Source of the DNA: Anaeroglomus sp964630775
GTDB lineage: Bacteria; Planctomycetota; Phycisphaerae; Sedimentisphaerales; Anaerohalosphaeraceae
DNA: 64,000 bases
Direction: 5' to 3'
Assembly: GCA_964630775.1 (NCBI GenBank)
Contig: CAZVYY010000023.1
Coordinates: forward strand, 6,431 to 70,430
Positions 26,728-34,660 of this stretch are shown here, piece by piece. The first letter of the stretch is position 1. Each line of letters begins with the position of its first letter. The notes beneath the pieces were generated by a model. The model did not search any database and was not told where the DNA came from. It was given only the letters and a program-made list of their open reading frames with translations. A program made the position numbers and the translations under genes.

Positions 26728-29016
26728 TTATGCCGGATTCTCGCCGTGCGGCTTGTCGGTCGCATGGGACAGCAGCAGGAAATCGGATCGTTCTTTTTTC
26801 GGCTTCCGTTTGGCCTCCGGCCGCTGATGATATCCATAACCGTACCCATAACCGTACCCATAGCGGCGGTAGTTCTGGTGCAGCTTGACATTATTCACCA
26901 CCGTCCCCAGAACGCGAATACCTGCCATGTTAATACGTTCTATGGCCTGACGTATCTCCGGATGCGATGTCCTGCCCACAAAGCTGACCATCACGATGCC
27001 ATCGGCCATCTTGCCCCACAGCAGCGCATCGGCAAACGCCAGCACCGGCGGCGTATCAATAATCACCACATCAAAATGATTGGCCAGATCCCGAATCCGC
27101 TGGATCGTGGATTTCTGACTCAGCAGGTCCGCGGCATCCGTCGCGTTGCGTTCATCCGCCGCCAAAATCGACAGGCCGTCGCCGTTGAGGCTGGTCAGCA
27201 CTTTGCGGACGTCGGCACCGAAAAGATAATCCTGAAGTCCCCGGTTATGTTCGGGCAAATCCAGCTTATAGGCAATGTCCGGCTTGCGCAGGTCACCGTC
27301 TATCAGCAGGGTGCGCTGGCCGGCATGGGCAAAGCTGGTGGCAAGGTTAATCGAAAATGTCGTCTTGCCGTCGCCTTTGCCGGCACTGCTGACGACAATA
27401 ATCTTATGTGCTTCGCTGCCCATCAGACTCAGGTTGGCACGGATGGTCTGGAAGTCATCCACCAGTTGCTGGCCCAGCAGCTTGCGGTCAATTTCCTTGG
27501 GGCACGTCGTTGTCCCGATAATCCGAACCCCAATCCGGCGGGCTACTTCATCCGGGGCATGGAGACGCTTGTCGGCTTTCTCCAGCAGAAACGCCAGACC
27601 AAAACTCAGGGCAAAACCCGCAAATACCGAGGCCGCTGCAATTTTTTTCAGCTTGCCCTCGGCCGGAATGCTGTTGGCCTGGAATGCGATGGAAATACGC
27701 GCCGGGCGTTTGCTTTCGATGACCAGTTCCTCGATACGGCGAACCACTTCATTGTACCGCGTCTTGGTCTGCTCAAGCTGTTCTTTCTCATCATCAATAT
27801 TAAACTGCCGGCGCCCCAGGCTGATAGTCGCCATATCCTGTTCATTGATCTTGTCGGTCAGCTTCTTTTCGTATTCGGTTATCTGGACCAGTTCGTTTTC
27901 CAGCTCGGATAGTTTGCGTTTTTGCGAACGGGACTGTTCCACCTGCAAATTCGCCTCCACCTGCACGGCGACTTCCTTGAGCTTTTCATCATACCGGCTC
28001 TGCAATGTCTGCAGCATCTCACGCCGACGCCGCATTTCCGGGTGAGTATCCACCATGTTCTGCTGACCGGCATTGACCAGTTCTTCATACCGGCGGATAT
28101 CGGTCGCCAGCGCCTGTATCGCCGGGTCAGACTGGATAATCGCCGACTTGCGGCTGACCAGCTCATACGACAGCGGCTCATTCGGCTCATTACTTTTGTA
28201 TATCTCAATCTGGCTTTCCAGCGCCATCTTGCGGATATTGATTGTAATCAGTTCCTTCTGAAGACTGGCCACCTGCTCAAACATCATCTGCTGTCGCGGG
28301 GTTAATTCCCCCGACCCGAATTCATCCACCAGCCGTCGAATGGTGTCCCGCTGGCTGTCCATCTTGACTTGCAGATTCTTGCGTTCCTGCTCCAGGTTGC
28401 CCAGCTTGGTATCTTCGCCTTCCTTTTCCGAACTGACCGCTATCGTTTTATAATTCTGAATAATCGAATTCAGGATTTTTTCCGACTCGGGGTAATACTG
28501 CGCCGGACTGGACATTTCCAGCAAAATCAGGTTGCTGTTGCGCTGCGGCTGAATGACAATTTCCCCATTTGCCACCGCCTCGCGCAGCCGCATGCGGTGG
28601 TCGGTAACACCTTCAAAAAATTTCAATCCCTGACTATGCAGTTCATCCGCCACACGATTCAGAACCACATCGCTGGACATAACCACCGCCTGGGTATTCT
28701 TGAATGCATCATAATTCGGCAGCGGCCGTTCAGACTCGGAATTGCTGTACAAAATCGCCGGAATAATCGGTGCAATCTCAATCGCCGCCTGCGTCTTGTA
28801 CTGCGTACCGACAAACCGCAGCGCCCCCGCCAGCCCGCCACCAGACACCGGCAGCAGAATCAGCAATATCAGCAGCCATCGCCGCTTGAGCATCCCCACA
28901 ATATCAAACCCCCCGTCAGCAGACTGCGGCGGCTGAAATGATTCCGCCCCGCCTTCATACTGTACAATCTGCTGATTGTCGAACTCAAAATCCTGTCTGG
29001 CTTGATTATCATTCAT
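26728..29016 (-). CDS. Wzz/BY-type tyrosine autokinase for polysaccharide export
   Basis: The protein has 762 residues. The Wzz chain-length domain is bounded by membrane helices near 47-66 and 462-482, with a long coiled coil between them (GNLEQERKNLQVKMDSQRD onward). The cytoplasmic kinase has Walker A AGKGDGKTT (545-553, K551), Walker A' LLIDGDLRKP (D573, D575) and Walker B VVIIDTPP (D654). The C-terminal phosphorylation tail holds seven tyrosines between 716 and 729, six of them in a YGYGYGYGYGY repeat. These kinases control polysaccharide polymerisation by autophosphorylation cycles. The start overlaps the exosortase stop by 4 nt. Confidence 0.93.
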   Translation of the reverse strand: MNDNQARQDFEFDNQQIVQYEGGAESFQPPQSADGGFDIVGMLKRRWLLILLILLPVSGGGLAGALRFVGTQYKTQAAIEIAPIIPAILYSNSESERPLPNYDAFKNTQAVVMSSDVVLNRVADELHSQGLKFFEGVTDHRMRLREAVANGEIVIQPQRNSNLILLEMSSPAQYYPESEKILNSIIQNYKTIAVSSEKEGEDTKLGNLEQERKNLQVKMDSQRDTIRRLVDEFGSGELTPRQQMMFEQVASLQKELITINIRKMALESQIEIYKSNEPNEPLSYELVSRKSAIIQSDPAIQALATDIRRYEELVNAGQQNMVDTHPEMRRRREMLQTLQSRYDEKLKEVAVQVEANLQVEQSRSQKRKLSELENELVQITEYEKKLTDKINEQDMATISLGRRQFNIDDEKEQLEQTKTRYNEVVRRIEELVIESKRPARISIAFQANSIPAEGKLKKIAAASVFAGFALSFGLAFLLEKADKRLHAPDEVARRIGVRIIGTTTCPKEIDRKLLGQQLVDDFQTIRANLSLMGSEAHKIIVVSSAGKGDGKTTFSINLATSFAHAGQRTLLIDGDLRKPDIAYKLDLPEHNRGLQDYLFGADVRKVLTSLNGDGLSILAADERNATDAADLLSQKSTIQRIRDLANHFDVVIIDTPPVLAFADALLWGKMADGIVMVSFVGRTSHPEIRQAIERINMAGIRVLGTVVNNVKLHQNYRRYGYGYGYGYGYHQRPEAKRKPKKERSDFLLLSHATDKPHGENPA

Positions 29017-30995
29017 AATGAACCCTTCGTTTTTCTGTACACCATATCTGATACCGGCGGCTCAATCAGCCGCTGCTCATAAAACAGCTTCGACAGCAGC
29101 CATAACTCGCCGACCGCAATAAACAGCGCCACCGGCATCATCGCCAGCCCGCCGTAGTCATGAAAGGCCTTTTCCCATTGCTGGCTGGTAATCATCGTAA
29201 AGGCAATCGAGGTCACCGCAAGCCGCAGCGTGTTGCACAGCAGCGCAATCGGGATACTCGACACCAGCAAAATCAGCTTTACAAACCGCGACCGTTCGGA
29301 AATCAAAACCACCAGCGCCGAGACCACAATAAACGCCGTCAGCATCCGAAGCCCGTTACAGGCCTCGGCCACCGCAACCATCGTACCATTCAGATTAATC
29401 ACATTGCCTTCGCGCATGACATTGAATCCAGCCGTCTCCAGCACAAATACCGCCGACGTCGTCGCCCATTCCTGCAGCGGTTCTGCCACATAACTCTGAA
29501 CCCGGTTCGGCAGCGGCAGCATCAAAAACAAAAACAGCATAACCGACCATATCTGCAGCATCACCCGGTACCCCAGAATCAGCAGACACAGTGCAATCAC
29601 CGTCAAAATCATCGAAATATTTTCCAGTGAGCCAAACATATAATACAGGCCGAAAAAACGGACGCCCTGGGCAAACAGCAGCAGCCCGACACCCGACCAG
29701 ATCGCCGGATAGAACCCGCTGTTCAGCACACGTTTGCGGCGCATCCATACCACCACAACCGCCAGTATCGGAACCAGCATCCCGCTGGAATACTCGTCAC
29801 TGCTGATCCACATCTTCCATAAATCCCGCAGTGTCGGCACAGCATACGCTCCCAGCAGACAGCAGATCAAGGCGATCGCACCAGCAACCAGCGTCCTTTT
29901 GCCGTAAGGAGCCGCAAGGTACTCAGCCAAAGTTTTTTTCGGCCTGTTCCCCAGCCAACTGAATCGGTTAATCTGCCCCGCACACCAGTTCAGCAGGCGA
30001 CCCGAACATCCGTCTTCCTGAACAACCAGCTTTTCCTGATATGACGAGTCCGATTTGACTACCTTATTCGAATCCACAAGACTCCTTTCAATCAGAGACC
30101 CCGGTCCAATTTGTGCACCTTCCCATATCACACTCTGGTCGATTATGGCACCCGCACCAACTCTGCTTCCCCGCCCAATCACAGTCGGCCCGATAATAAC
30201 TGCATGATCTTCAATACAGACATCATCACCGACAATTACAGGCCCGATAATTCGACTCGTCGGTGAAATGCTGACATTGACGCCGATATTCACTCCCGGC
30301 CACGCGCGTCCGTCTTTGTCCCGCCCTGTTTGATTCGGCTTTGCTGTCCGCCCGATAAACCGAGTCACAACCTCCACATATTCCGCCCAGTTCCGGTAAC
30401 TCCGACTCGAACCATTCAGCAATCCCGCACAAATCGTCCTGCCCGCCTGAACAAGCTGCGGAATCAAGCCTTCTTTCAATTCGCAATAGCCTGTTTCAGG
30501 TATAAATCCCACAATCGATTTCTCACACAGATAAAGCGGCGCCGACCTGCCCGGTGATTGACCATCATCCTTCGGGCAAAAGAATACAGTCATCTCGGAA
30601 TCGCGCGCACAATGTTGAGCTATCAAGTCGTGAATGTTGGGAACCGGAACAAACATGGTTTGAAATACGATCAATAGCTCATCCTCGCCATCCCGCAACA
30701 CATCCTTCAAGCATCCCGCCGTCCCCCTCGGCAAGGTCTCCGATTGATATTCTACCTCCAGCGACGCAGGCAGGTTCATCACATTTTGGATATCCTGCCC
30801 CGGTTCCTCACTGCAAATCACAAATCGACGAAATCCCTGTTCGGAAATCGCTTCAATCATGTATTGGAGAGCAGGCTTGTCGATTACCGGCCAAAGCGCA
30901 CGATTCATCCGCGTCGCCAGCGGACATCGACCAAAGTCCCTCGCGCCAACAAGGATCACTACCTTCACCTGTTCGTTTGTGTAGGTCTTAGACAA
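29013..30995 (-). CDS. Exosortase fused to nucleotidyltransferase-like and left-handed beta-helix domains
   Basis: The protein has 660 residues. Residues of about 8-230 resemble a sugar nucleotidyltransferase with a degraded signature (VGARDFGRCPLATRMNRALW in place of GGxGTRLxPLT). Residues of about 235-330 are hexapeptide beta-helix repeats (VIVGDDVCIEDHAVIIGPTV). From about 368 to 640 there are roughly eight membrane helices of an exosortase, with catalytic C546 (AEACNGLR), R591 (LLCNTLRL) and H612 (AFHDYGG). Exosortases cleave PEP-CTERM proteins and attach them to a surface anchor. No EpsI domain is fused. Exosortase with an N-terminal nucleotidyltransferase is not an architecture I know. 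Confidence 0.9.
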   Translation of the reverse strand: MSKTYTNEQVKVVILVGARDFGRCPLATRMNRALWPVIDKPALQYMIEAISEQGFRRFVICSEEPGQDIQNVMNLPASLEVEYQSETLPRGTAGCLKDVLRDGEDELLIVFQTMFVPVPNIHDLIAQHCARDSEMTVFFCPKDDGQSPGRSAPLYLCEKSIVGFIPETGYCELKEGLIPQLVQAGRTICAGLLNGSSRSYRNWAEYVEVVTRFIGRTAKPNQTGRDKDGRAWPGVNIGVNVSISPTSRIIGPVIVGDDVCIEDHAVIIGPTVIGRGSRVGAGAIIDQSVIWEGAQIGPGSLIERSLVDSNKVVKSDSSYQEKLVVQEDGCSGRLLNWCAGQINRFSWLGNRPKKTLAEYLAAPYGKRTLVAGAIALICCLLGAYAVPTLRDLWKMWISSDEYSSGMLVPILAVVVVWMRRKRVLNSGFYPAIWSGVGLLLFAQGVRFFGLYYMFGSLENISMILTVIALCLLILGYRVMLQIWSVMLFLFLMLPLPNRVQSYVAEPLQEWATTSAVFVLETAGFNVMREGNVINLNGTMVAVAEACNGLRMLTAFIVVSALVVLISERSRFVKLILLVSSIPIALLCNTLRLAVTSIAFTMITSQQWEKAFHDYGGLAMMPVALFIAVGELWLLSKLFYEQRLIEPPVSDMVYRKTKGSL

Positions 30996-31019
30996 TCATG
31001 CTCCAAATTTATATTGATC

Positions 31020-31102
31020 CGACTTGAAATTTTCCGTTTCGTCGCGGCTAAGTACAGCAGCTTCAACCACGTGCTTCTTTTGCTCGCGGAATAATCATAC
31101 CC
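31020..31102. repeat. Dispersed 83-bp repeat, copy A
   Basis: Matches 62698-62780 at 67 of 83 positions without gaps, by hand comparison. It ends in a palindrome (ATACCCGTTGGGTAT, 31097-31111) that supplies the last codons and stop of the epimerase gene. Confidence 0.7.
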
Positions 31103-32075
31103 GTTGGGTATATAATCGCCGCTTGATATCCTGAATCACCAGTTCAAGCGTCTTTTCCAGACCAAACTCCGGCCGGTAGCCAATCGCTTCCTGAATACGT
31201 TTCAAGCTCGGTACACGACGTATCATGTCGTCAAAGGGCTTACCGTACGCCTGCTCATAAGACAGAAACTTTTTTTCACTCCGACTGCCAGTCAGTCCGA
31301 TAACCATATCGGCAAGCTGGTCAATCGTGATTTCCCGATCCGTGCCCAGATTAAATACACGCCCCGCCGTATCCGGATTAACCATTAATTGCCCCAGGGC
31401 GCGGACCACATCATGGACACAACAGAAACATCGGCTTTGCTGGCCGGTGCCATAAATCTCAATCGGCTCATTTTTTAAGGCTTTTTCAACAAATCTGGGC
31501 ACAACCATTCCATATTGTCCGGTTTGCCGCGGCCCCACCGTGTTAAACAGCCGGACAATTACCGCCTCCAGCCCATATTGCTGGTGATACGCCAGGGCCA
31601 GAAATTCATCAATCGCCTTGCTGCACGCGTATGACCACCGGCTGAAACGAGTACTGCCCAGGACCGTATCATCGTCTTCGTAAAAGGGAATCGCCTCGCT
31701 TTTGCCATAAACCTCGCTGGTGGAAGCTATCAGGACCTTTTTGCGGAATTTGTTGGCCACCGCCAGCACCACCTCGGTGCCGTGGATATTGGTTTCAATG
31801 GTATGTACCGGCTGCTCGACAATCAGTTTGACCCCCACCGCCGCCGCCAGATGAAATATGCTGTCGCACTGCGGCACCAGCACATGCAGCGTCTGGCTGT
31901 TGCGGACATCCTCCTGCACAAAACTGAATCCCTTGCGATTCAGCAGATGACGTATATTGCCCAGACTTCCCGTACTGAGATTATCCAGGGCAATCACCGA
32001 ATGCCCCTGCTCCAGTAAATGCTCTGCCAGATGAGACCCGATAAAACCTGCACCGCCTGTAATGAGAATGTTCAT
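31095..32075 (-). CDS. NAD-dependent sugar-nucleotide epimerase/dehydratase
   Basis: A 326-residue extended short-chain dehydrogenase. The NAD-binding GGAGFIGS is at 7-14, the STSEVYG strand at 118-124, and the catalytic Y149-xxx-K153 is in WSYACSKA. Substrate-side motifs VRLFNTVGPRQ and FNLGTDREIT place it among UDP-sugar epimerases/UDP-glucuronate decarboxylases; the exact substrate cannot be told. It precedes the exosortase gene by 99 nt and probably supplies a sugar nucleotide for the polysaccharide. Its C-terminal TQRV and stop are encoded by a dispersed palindromic repeat, so the C-terminus may be altered. Confidence 0.9.
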   Translation of the reverse strand: MNILITGGAGFIGSHLAEHLLEQGHSVIALDNLSTGSLGNIRHLLNRKGFSFVQEDVRNSQTLHVLVPQCDSIFHLAAAVGVKLIVEQPVHTIETNIHGTEVVLAVANKFRKKVLIASTSEVYGKSEAIPFYEDDDTVLGSTRFSRWSYACSKAIDEFLALAYHQQYGLEAVIVRLFNTVGPRQTGQYGMVVPRFVEKALKNEPIEIYGTGQQSRCFCCVHDVVRALGQLMVNPDTAGRVFNLGTDREITIDQLADMVIGLTGSRSEKKFLSYEQAYGKPFDDMIRRVPSLKRIQEAIGYRPEFGLEKTLELVIQDIKRRLYTQRV

Positions 32076-33019
32076 ATCGCCTACTGCCGTATCCTAAGGT
32101 TTACGTCTGCTGCTATTTCTCAGTTGCCCCGTGATAGCAGCCCCTCCTGCCAGACAGGACAACGACCATATTACCTATTTCACCATACCGCGAAAGCAGC
32201 TCAAGCCTCCGCGCTTGAGGTCAATTCGATACCGAAGGCATTCTACTGATATTTCCTTGCAGCATAAAATACCCATCGGGTATATCGGCTAATTGTACAC
32301 CCTTTTTATGAACAATCCAGTCTTATTCATAAACCTCAAGCCCCCTTGTTAATCTGCCCAATTTGCAGGGATATTAAGAAATTTGCCATTAATGCGCGGT
32401 TTTGCTTGTCTTTGGAACGTGTACAACTCAAATCTCAAACTTTCCCAAGAACTCCCTCAATCGATAATCCGCATATCATAAATCATCGATTCAATCCCCC
32501 CACGCTCTGACAGATAATATTTTCGCTCCACACTTGTCATTCCCGCGGAGGCGGGAATCCATTCGTTTTGAATTTGCTGTTCTTATAATTTGTTTCGAAT
32601 TTCGTACTTCGGATTTTGAATTTATCCCTTCCTGTATTTTTGTATTCATGTATCCCTACATTCCTCTCCCTTGTGGCCGCCCAACATGTATTCTTGTATT
32701 CCTGTACACCTGTATTCTTGATTTTCGACCCGACAGGGTCAAATCCGAACAACGCCGTAGGGCGCGACCTGCCGGTCGCCCTTTTCGCTCATTCCCGCCC
32801 CGACCCCGCATGGGGTCGAATGAATCCATATTGTAGCCCAAGCCTCCGCGCTTGGGGTCATTCCGCCTCGCCGCAGGCGAATCCAATCCCCAATTCAATT
32901 GGAACACCTTCGGCAAAGCTCAAATACCGGCAAGCCCAGAGGCTCGCCCTACATTCCTAAGTGCCCTTGGGACAGTTACTATTTGCTTTGCATTTTATGC
33001 TCATAATAGAAAACTGCCC
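32076..33019. other. Repeat-rich intergenic island border, no gene
   Basis: About 940 nt without a credible gene. It holds several palindromes: CTCAAGC..GCTTGAG at 32200-32219, ATACCC..GGGTAT near 32269, ATTCCCGC..GCGGGAAT at 32539-32558, and CCCAAGC..GCTTGGG at 32837-32857. It also holds a run of TGTATTC-type words (32636-32722), one arm of an inverted repeat (32736-32781), and a MITE-like element (32969-33020). Confidence 0.6.
32736..32781 (+). repeat. Island-flanking repeat, left copy
   Basis: Begins GGGTCAAATCCGAAC and ends CGACCTGCCGGTCGCCC. It is present in inverted orientation at 34511-34556, with 40 of 46 positions identical. Confidence 0.65.
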
Positions 33020-33020
33020 C
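32969..33020. repeat. MITE-like 52-bp inverted-repeat element
   Basis: The termini GGGACAGTTAC and AAACTGCCCC form an imperfect inverted repeat around AGCATAAAATGCAAAG (read on the minus strand). A related sequence occurs at 62790-62830. It touches the stop codon of the gene at 33020. Confidence 0.5.
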
Positions 33021-33361
33021 TATTTATCTGCATAGTTAAAAAACACATTCAACAAACAAACGCCATCTTTAATGTGACCAGGATATTGATCTGAAATTAT
33101 GTATTCATCATCAGGGTCACCATAGAATTTATTGGTGTCTGCAATGTTATTTAAAAAAGCAATTTTTCCCGTTTCTCCAAAATTTTTATCAAGTTCAAGA
33201 AGGCATTCAACAACAAATTGATCTTTAATTTTCCAATACGGTTTGACATGCAGTTTCTTTATAAGCAAAATATCCTGCCTAATAGGTTCCAAAATTTCCA
33301 GAAGCAAATCTTTGGCTTTTTGTTCATTTTCTACATTAGTAAATAACCTCACAAATAACAT
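33020..33361 (-). CDS. Candidate immunity protein paired with the Rhs toxin
   Basis: The product has 113 residues and no signal peptide or membrane helix. It is acidic and AT-rich in coding, clearly lower in GC than its neighbours. I do not recognise a family. It begins 17 nt after the stop of the Rhs C-terminal toxin frame on the same strand, which is the canonical place of a polymorphic-toxin immunity gene. That position is the only evidence for function. Confidence 0.5.
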   Translation of the reverse strand: MLFVRLFTNVENEQKAKDLLLEILEPIRQDILLIKKLHVKPYWKIKDQFVVECLLELDKNFGETGKIAFLNNIADTNKFYGDPDDEYIISDQYPGHIKDGVCLLNVFFNYADK

Positions 33362-33378
33362 TCTATTTCCTTATATAA

Positions 33379-34107
33379 TCAATGTGTAACTTTTCCATCC
33401 ATGGAAACATTCACGTGACTTCCTTCTCTGCTTAACCAACCAATACTCTCTTTGCCTTCTCGAGATAACTGAACATCCCATTCAAAGGGTTCCCCCTTAG
33501 TTCTTGAAGGGCCTTTCTTCCAAATATTACCAAATTTGTCAACATAACCACCATCTTTAGTTGTTAACTTATTAGTTCCTTCTGGAGGTACGAAACGAAT
33601 CTTACCCTCTGTTGGCAGTCCTTTCTTCTTAATAGCGGATTTTAATCCTTTTTCCACCCCCTCAGTTGCGCACTCTTTTGCACCCTCCGCCAAGTTTTTC
33701 TTAGCATTATCCCATACCGCATCTAAGCCAACTTTCCCTTGAGGTATACTTAGGCCCGTTTTAGCACCAGCCTGCATTCCCTCGCCAGCAAGAGAAGCAT
33801 CGCCATCGCTTACATAAAGCTTATCAACGGCTTGATCAATAACTTCTTCTTTTACAGTCTGTACGACATCATCATCTGCCCAAAAAGCTCTGAAGAAATC
33901 GACAACAAAATTTCCTGTATAGTCTTGTCGAAGCCCCCACGGATCAATCCAGTTGACCGGATTATTTCCGCAGTACTGATAGAGATTCATGCTGTCGGCA
34001 TAGCCGATGGGGTCGGGCTGGAGGAAGCGGCCCAGCGCCGGGCTGTACATTCGGGCGCGATAGGAATACAGGTCGGTTTCCGAGTCATATTCCCGGCCGG
34101 TAAACAT
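33379..34107 (-). CDS. Rhs C-terminal fragment with polymorphic toxin domain (type 17-like)
   Basis: A 242-residue frame. Residues 1-60 are the end of the Rhs core (FTGREYDSETDLYSYRAR, LGRFLQPDPIGY, NPVNWIDPWGL), after which Rhs proteins are normally self-cleaved. The remaining 180 residues are a variable toxin. Its last third (KGPSRTKGEPFEWDVQLS, then GSHVNVSMDGKVTH) matches my recollection of the polymorphic toxin type 17 (Ntox17) family; the activity is unknown to me. The toxin coding is AT-rich. The N-terminal Rhs barrel is missing and an insertion with two stops lies just upstream, so this is an orphan remnant that may not be expressed. Confidence 0.65.
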   Translation of the reverse strand: MFTGREYDSETDLYSYRARMYSPALGRFLQPDPIGYADSMNLYQYCGNNPVNWIDPWGLRQDYTGNFVVDFFRAFWADDDVVQTVKEEVIDQAVDKLYVSDGDASLAGEGMQAGAKTGLSIPQGKVGLDAVWDNAKKNLAEGAKECATEGVEKGLKSAIKKKGLPTEGKIRFVPPEGTNKLTTKDGGYVDKFGNIWKKGPSRTKGEPFEWDVQLSREGKESIGWLSREGSHVNVSMDGKVTH

Positions 34108-34450
34108 AAACCGGTTGCCATACCCAGAGGCTGCTGCGGGCGTCCCATCCGGCGTCAGCCAGTTGCCGTCCGGCCCGGCGGTCGTATTGATCTTAGTCCG
34201 GCCAAAGGCATCATATACTTAACAAGTATCCTTTTGCCGCGAGGATGGCCGAAGCATACATGAAGCCCTACATAGCCGCGACTCGGGCGGACAATTTCAT
34301 CCAGGATCAGCATAACAATATGCCTCGATAATCGCATTATTCGCATTTGAAAGAGCTGCAACGGACCCAAGGCCGTCGTAGAAGTAATAATACCAAGCCC
34401 CCGCCGCCGTGTCAATCAGGCAAATCACCTCATCGATGCCGGGGCCTGCA
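34108..34450 (-). pseudogene. Remnant of the Rhs core upstream of the toxin, interrupted by a 99-bp insertion
   Basis: In the same frame as the toxin, the minus strand reads AGPGIDEVICLIDTAAGAW, then DGLGSVAALSNANNAIIEAY, then CY, and resumes after 99 nt with DAFGRTKINTTAGPDGNW. The missing junction (EAYCY-DAFGR) is a typical Rhs repeat. The 99-nt piece adds two in-frame stops. Upstream of about 34450 the Rhs homology ends in repeat sequence. Confidence 0.7.
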
Positions 34451-34510
34451 ATCAGCCCAAGCCTCCTCGCGGGAAGGTCTCATAACGGCGGGCAGGTACG
34501 GGATAACGGT

Positions 34511-34556
34511 GGGCGACCGGCAGGTCGTGCCCTGCGGGGCTATTCGGATTTGATCC
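34511..34556 (-). repeat. Island-flanking repeat, right (inverted) copy
   Basis: Reverse-complement partner of 32736-32781 with 40 of 46 positions matching. Together they bracket the Rhs toxin and candidate immunity gene. Confidence 0.65.
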
Positions 34557-34587
34557 TATCCATTTCACATTTTCCTGCCCGGTTTTT

Positions 34588-34626
34588 TCAAAACAAAACA
34601 GCCTGGTCCAGACGGGCCAGGCTGTA
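34588..34626 (-). terminator. Terminator of the GH127 gene
   Basis: On the minus strand ACAGCCTGG pairs with CCAGGCTGT, followed by TTTGTTTTG. A T run also follows on the plus strand, so it could work both ways. Confidence 0.75.
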
Positions 34627-34660
34627 TTTTTTACTCAATCGCACTAATCGGCATTCGGGA

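Noticed and set aside
32636..32722. Repeated TGTATTC words that might suggest a CRISPR or minisatellite
   Set aside because: Units are short, irregular and without spacers of constant length; this is simple low-complexity sequence.
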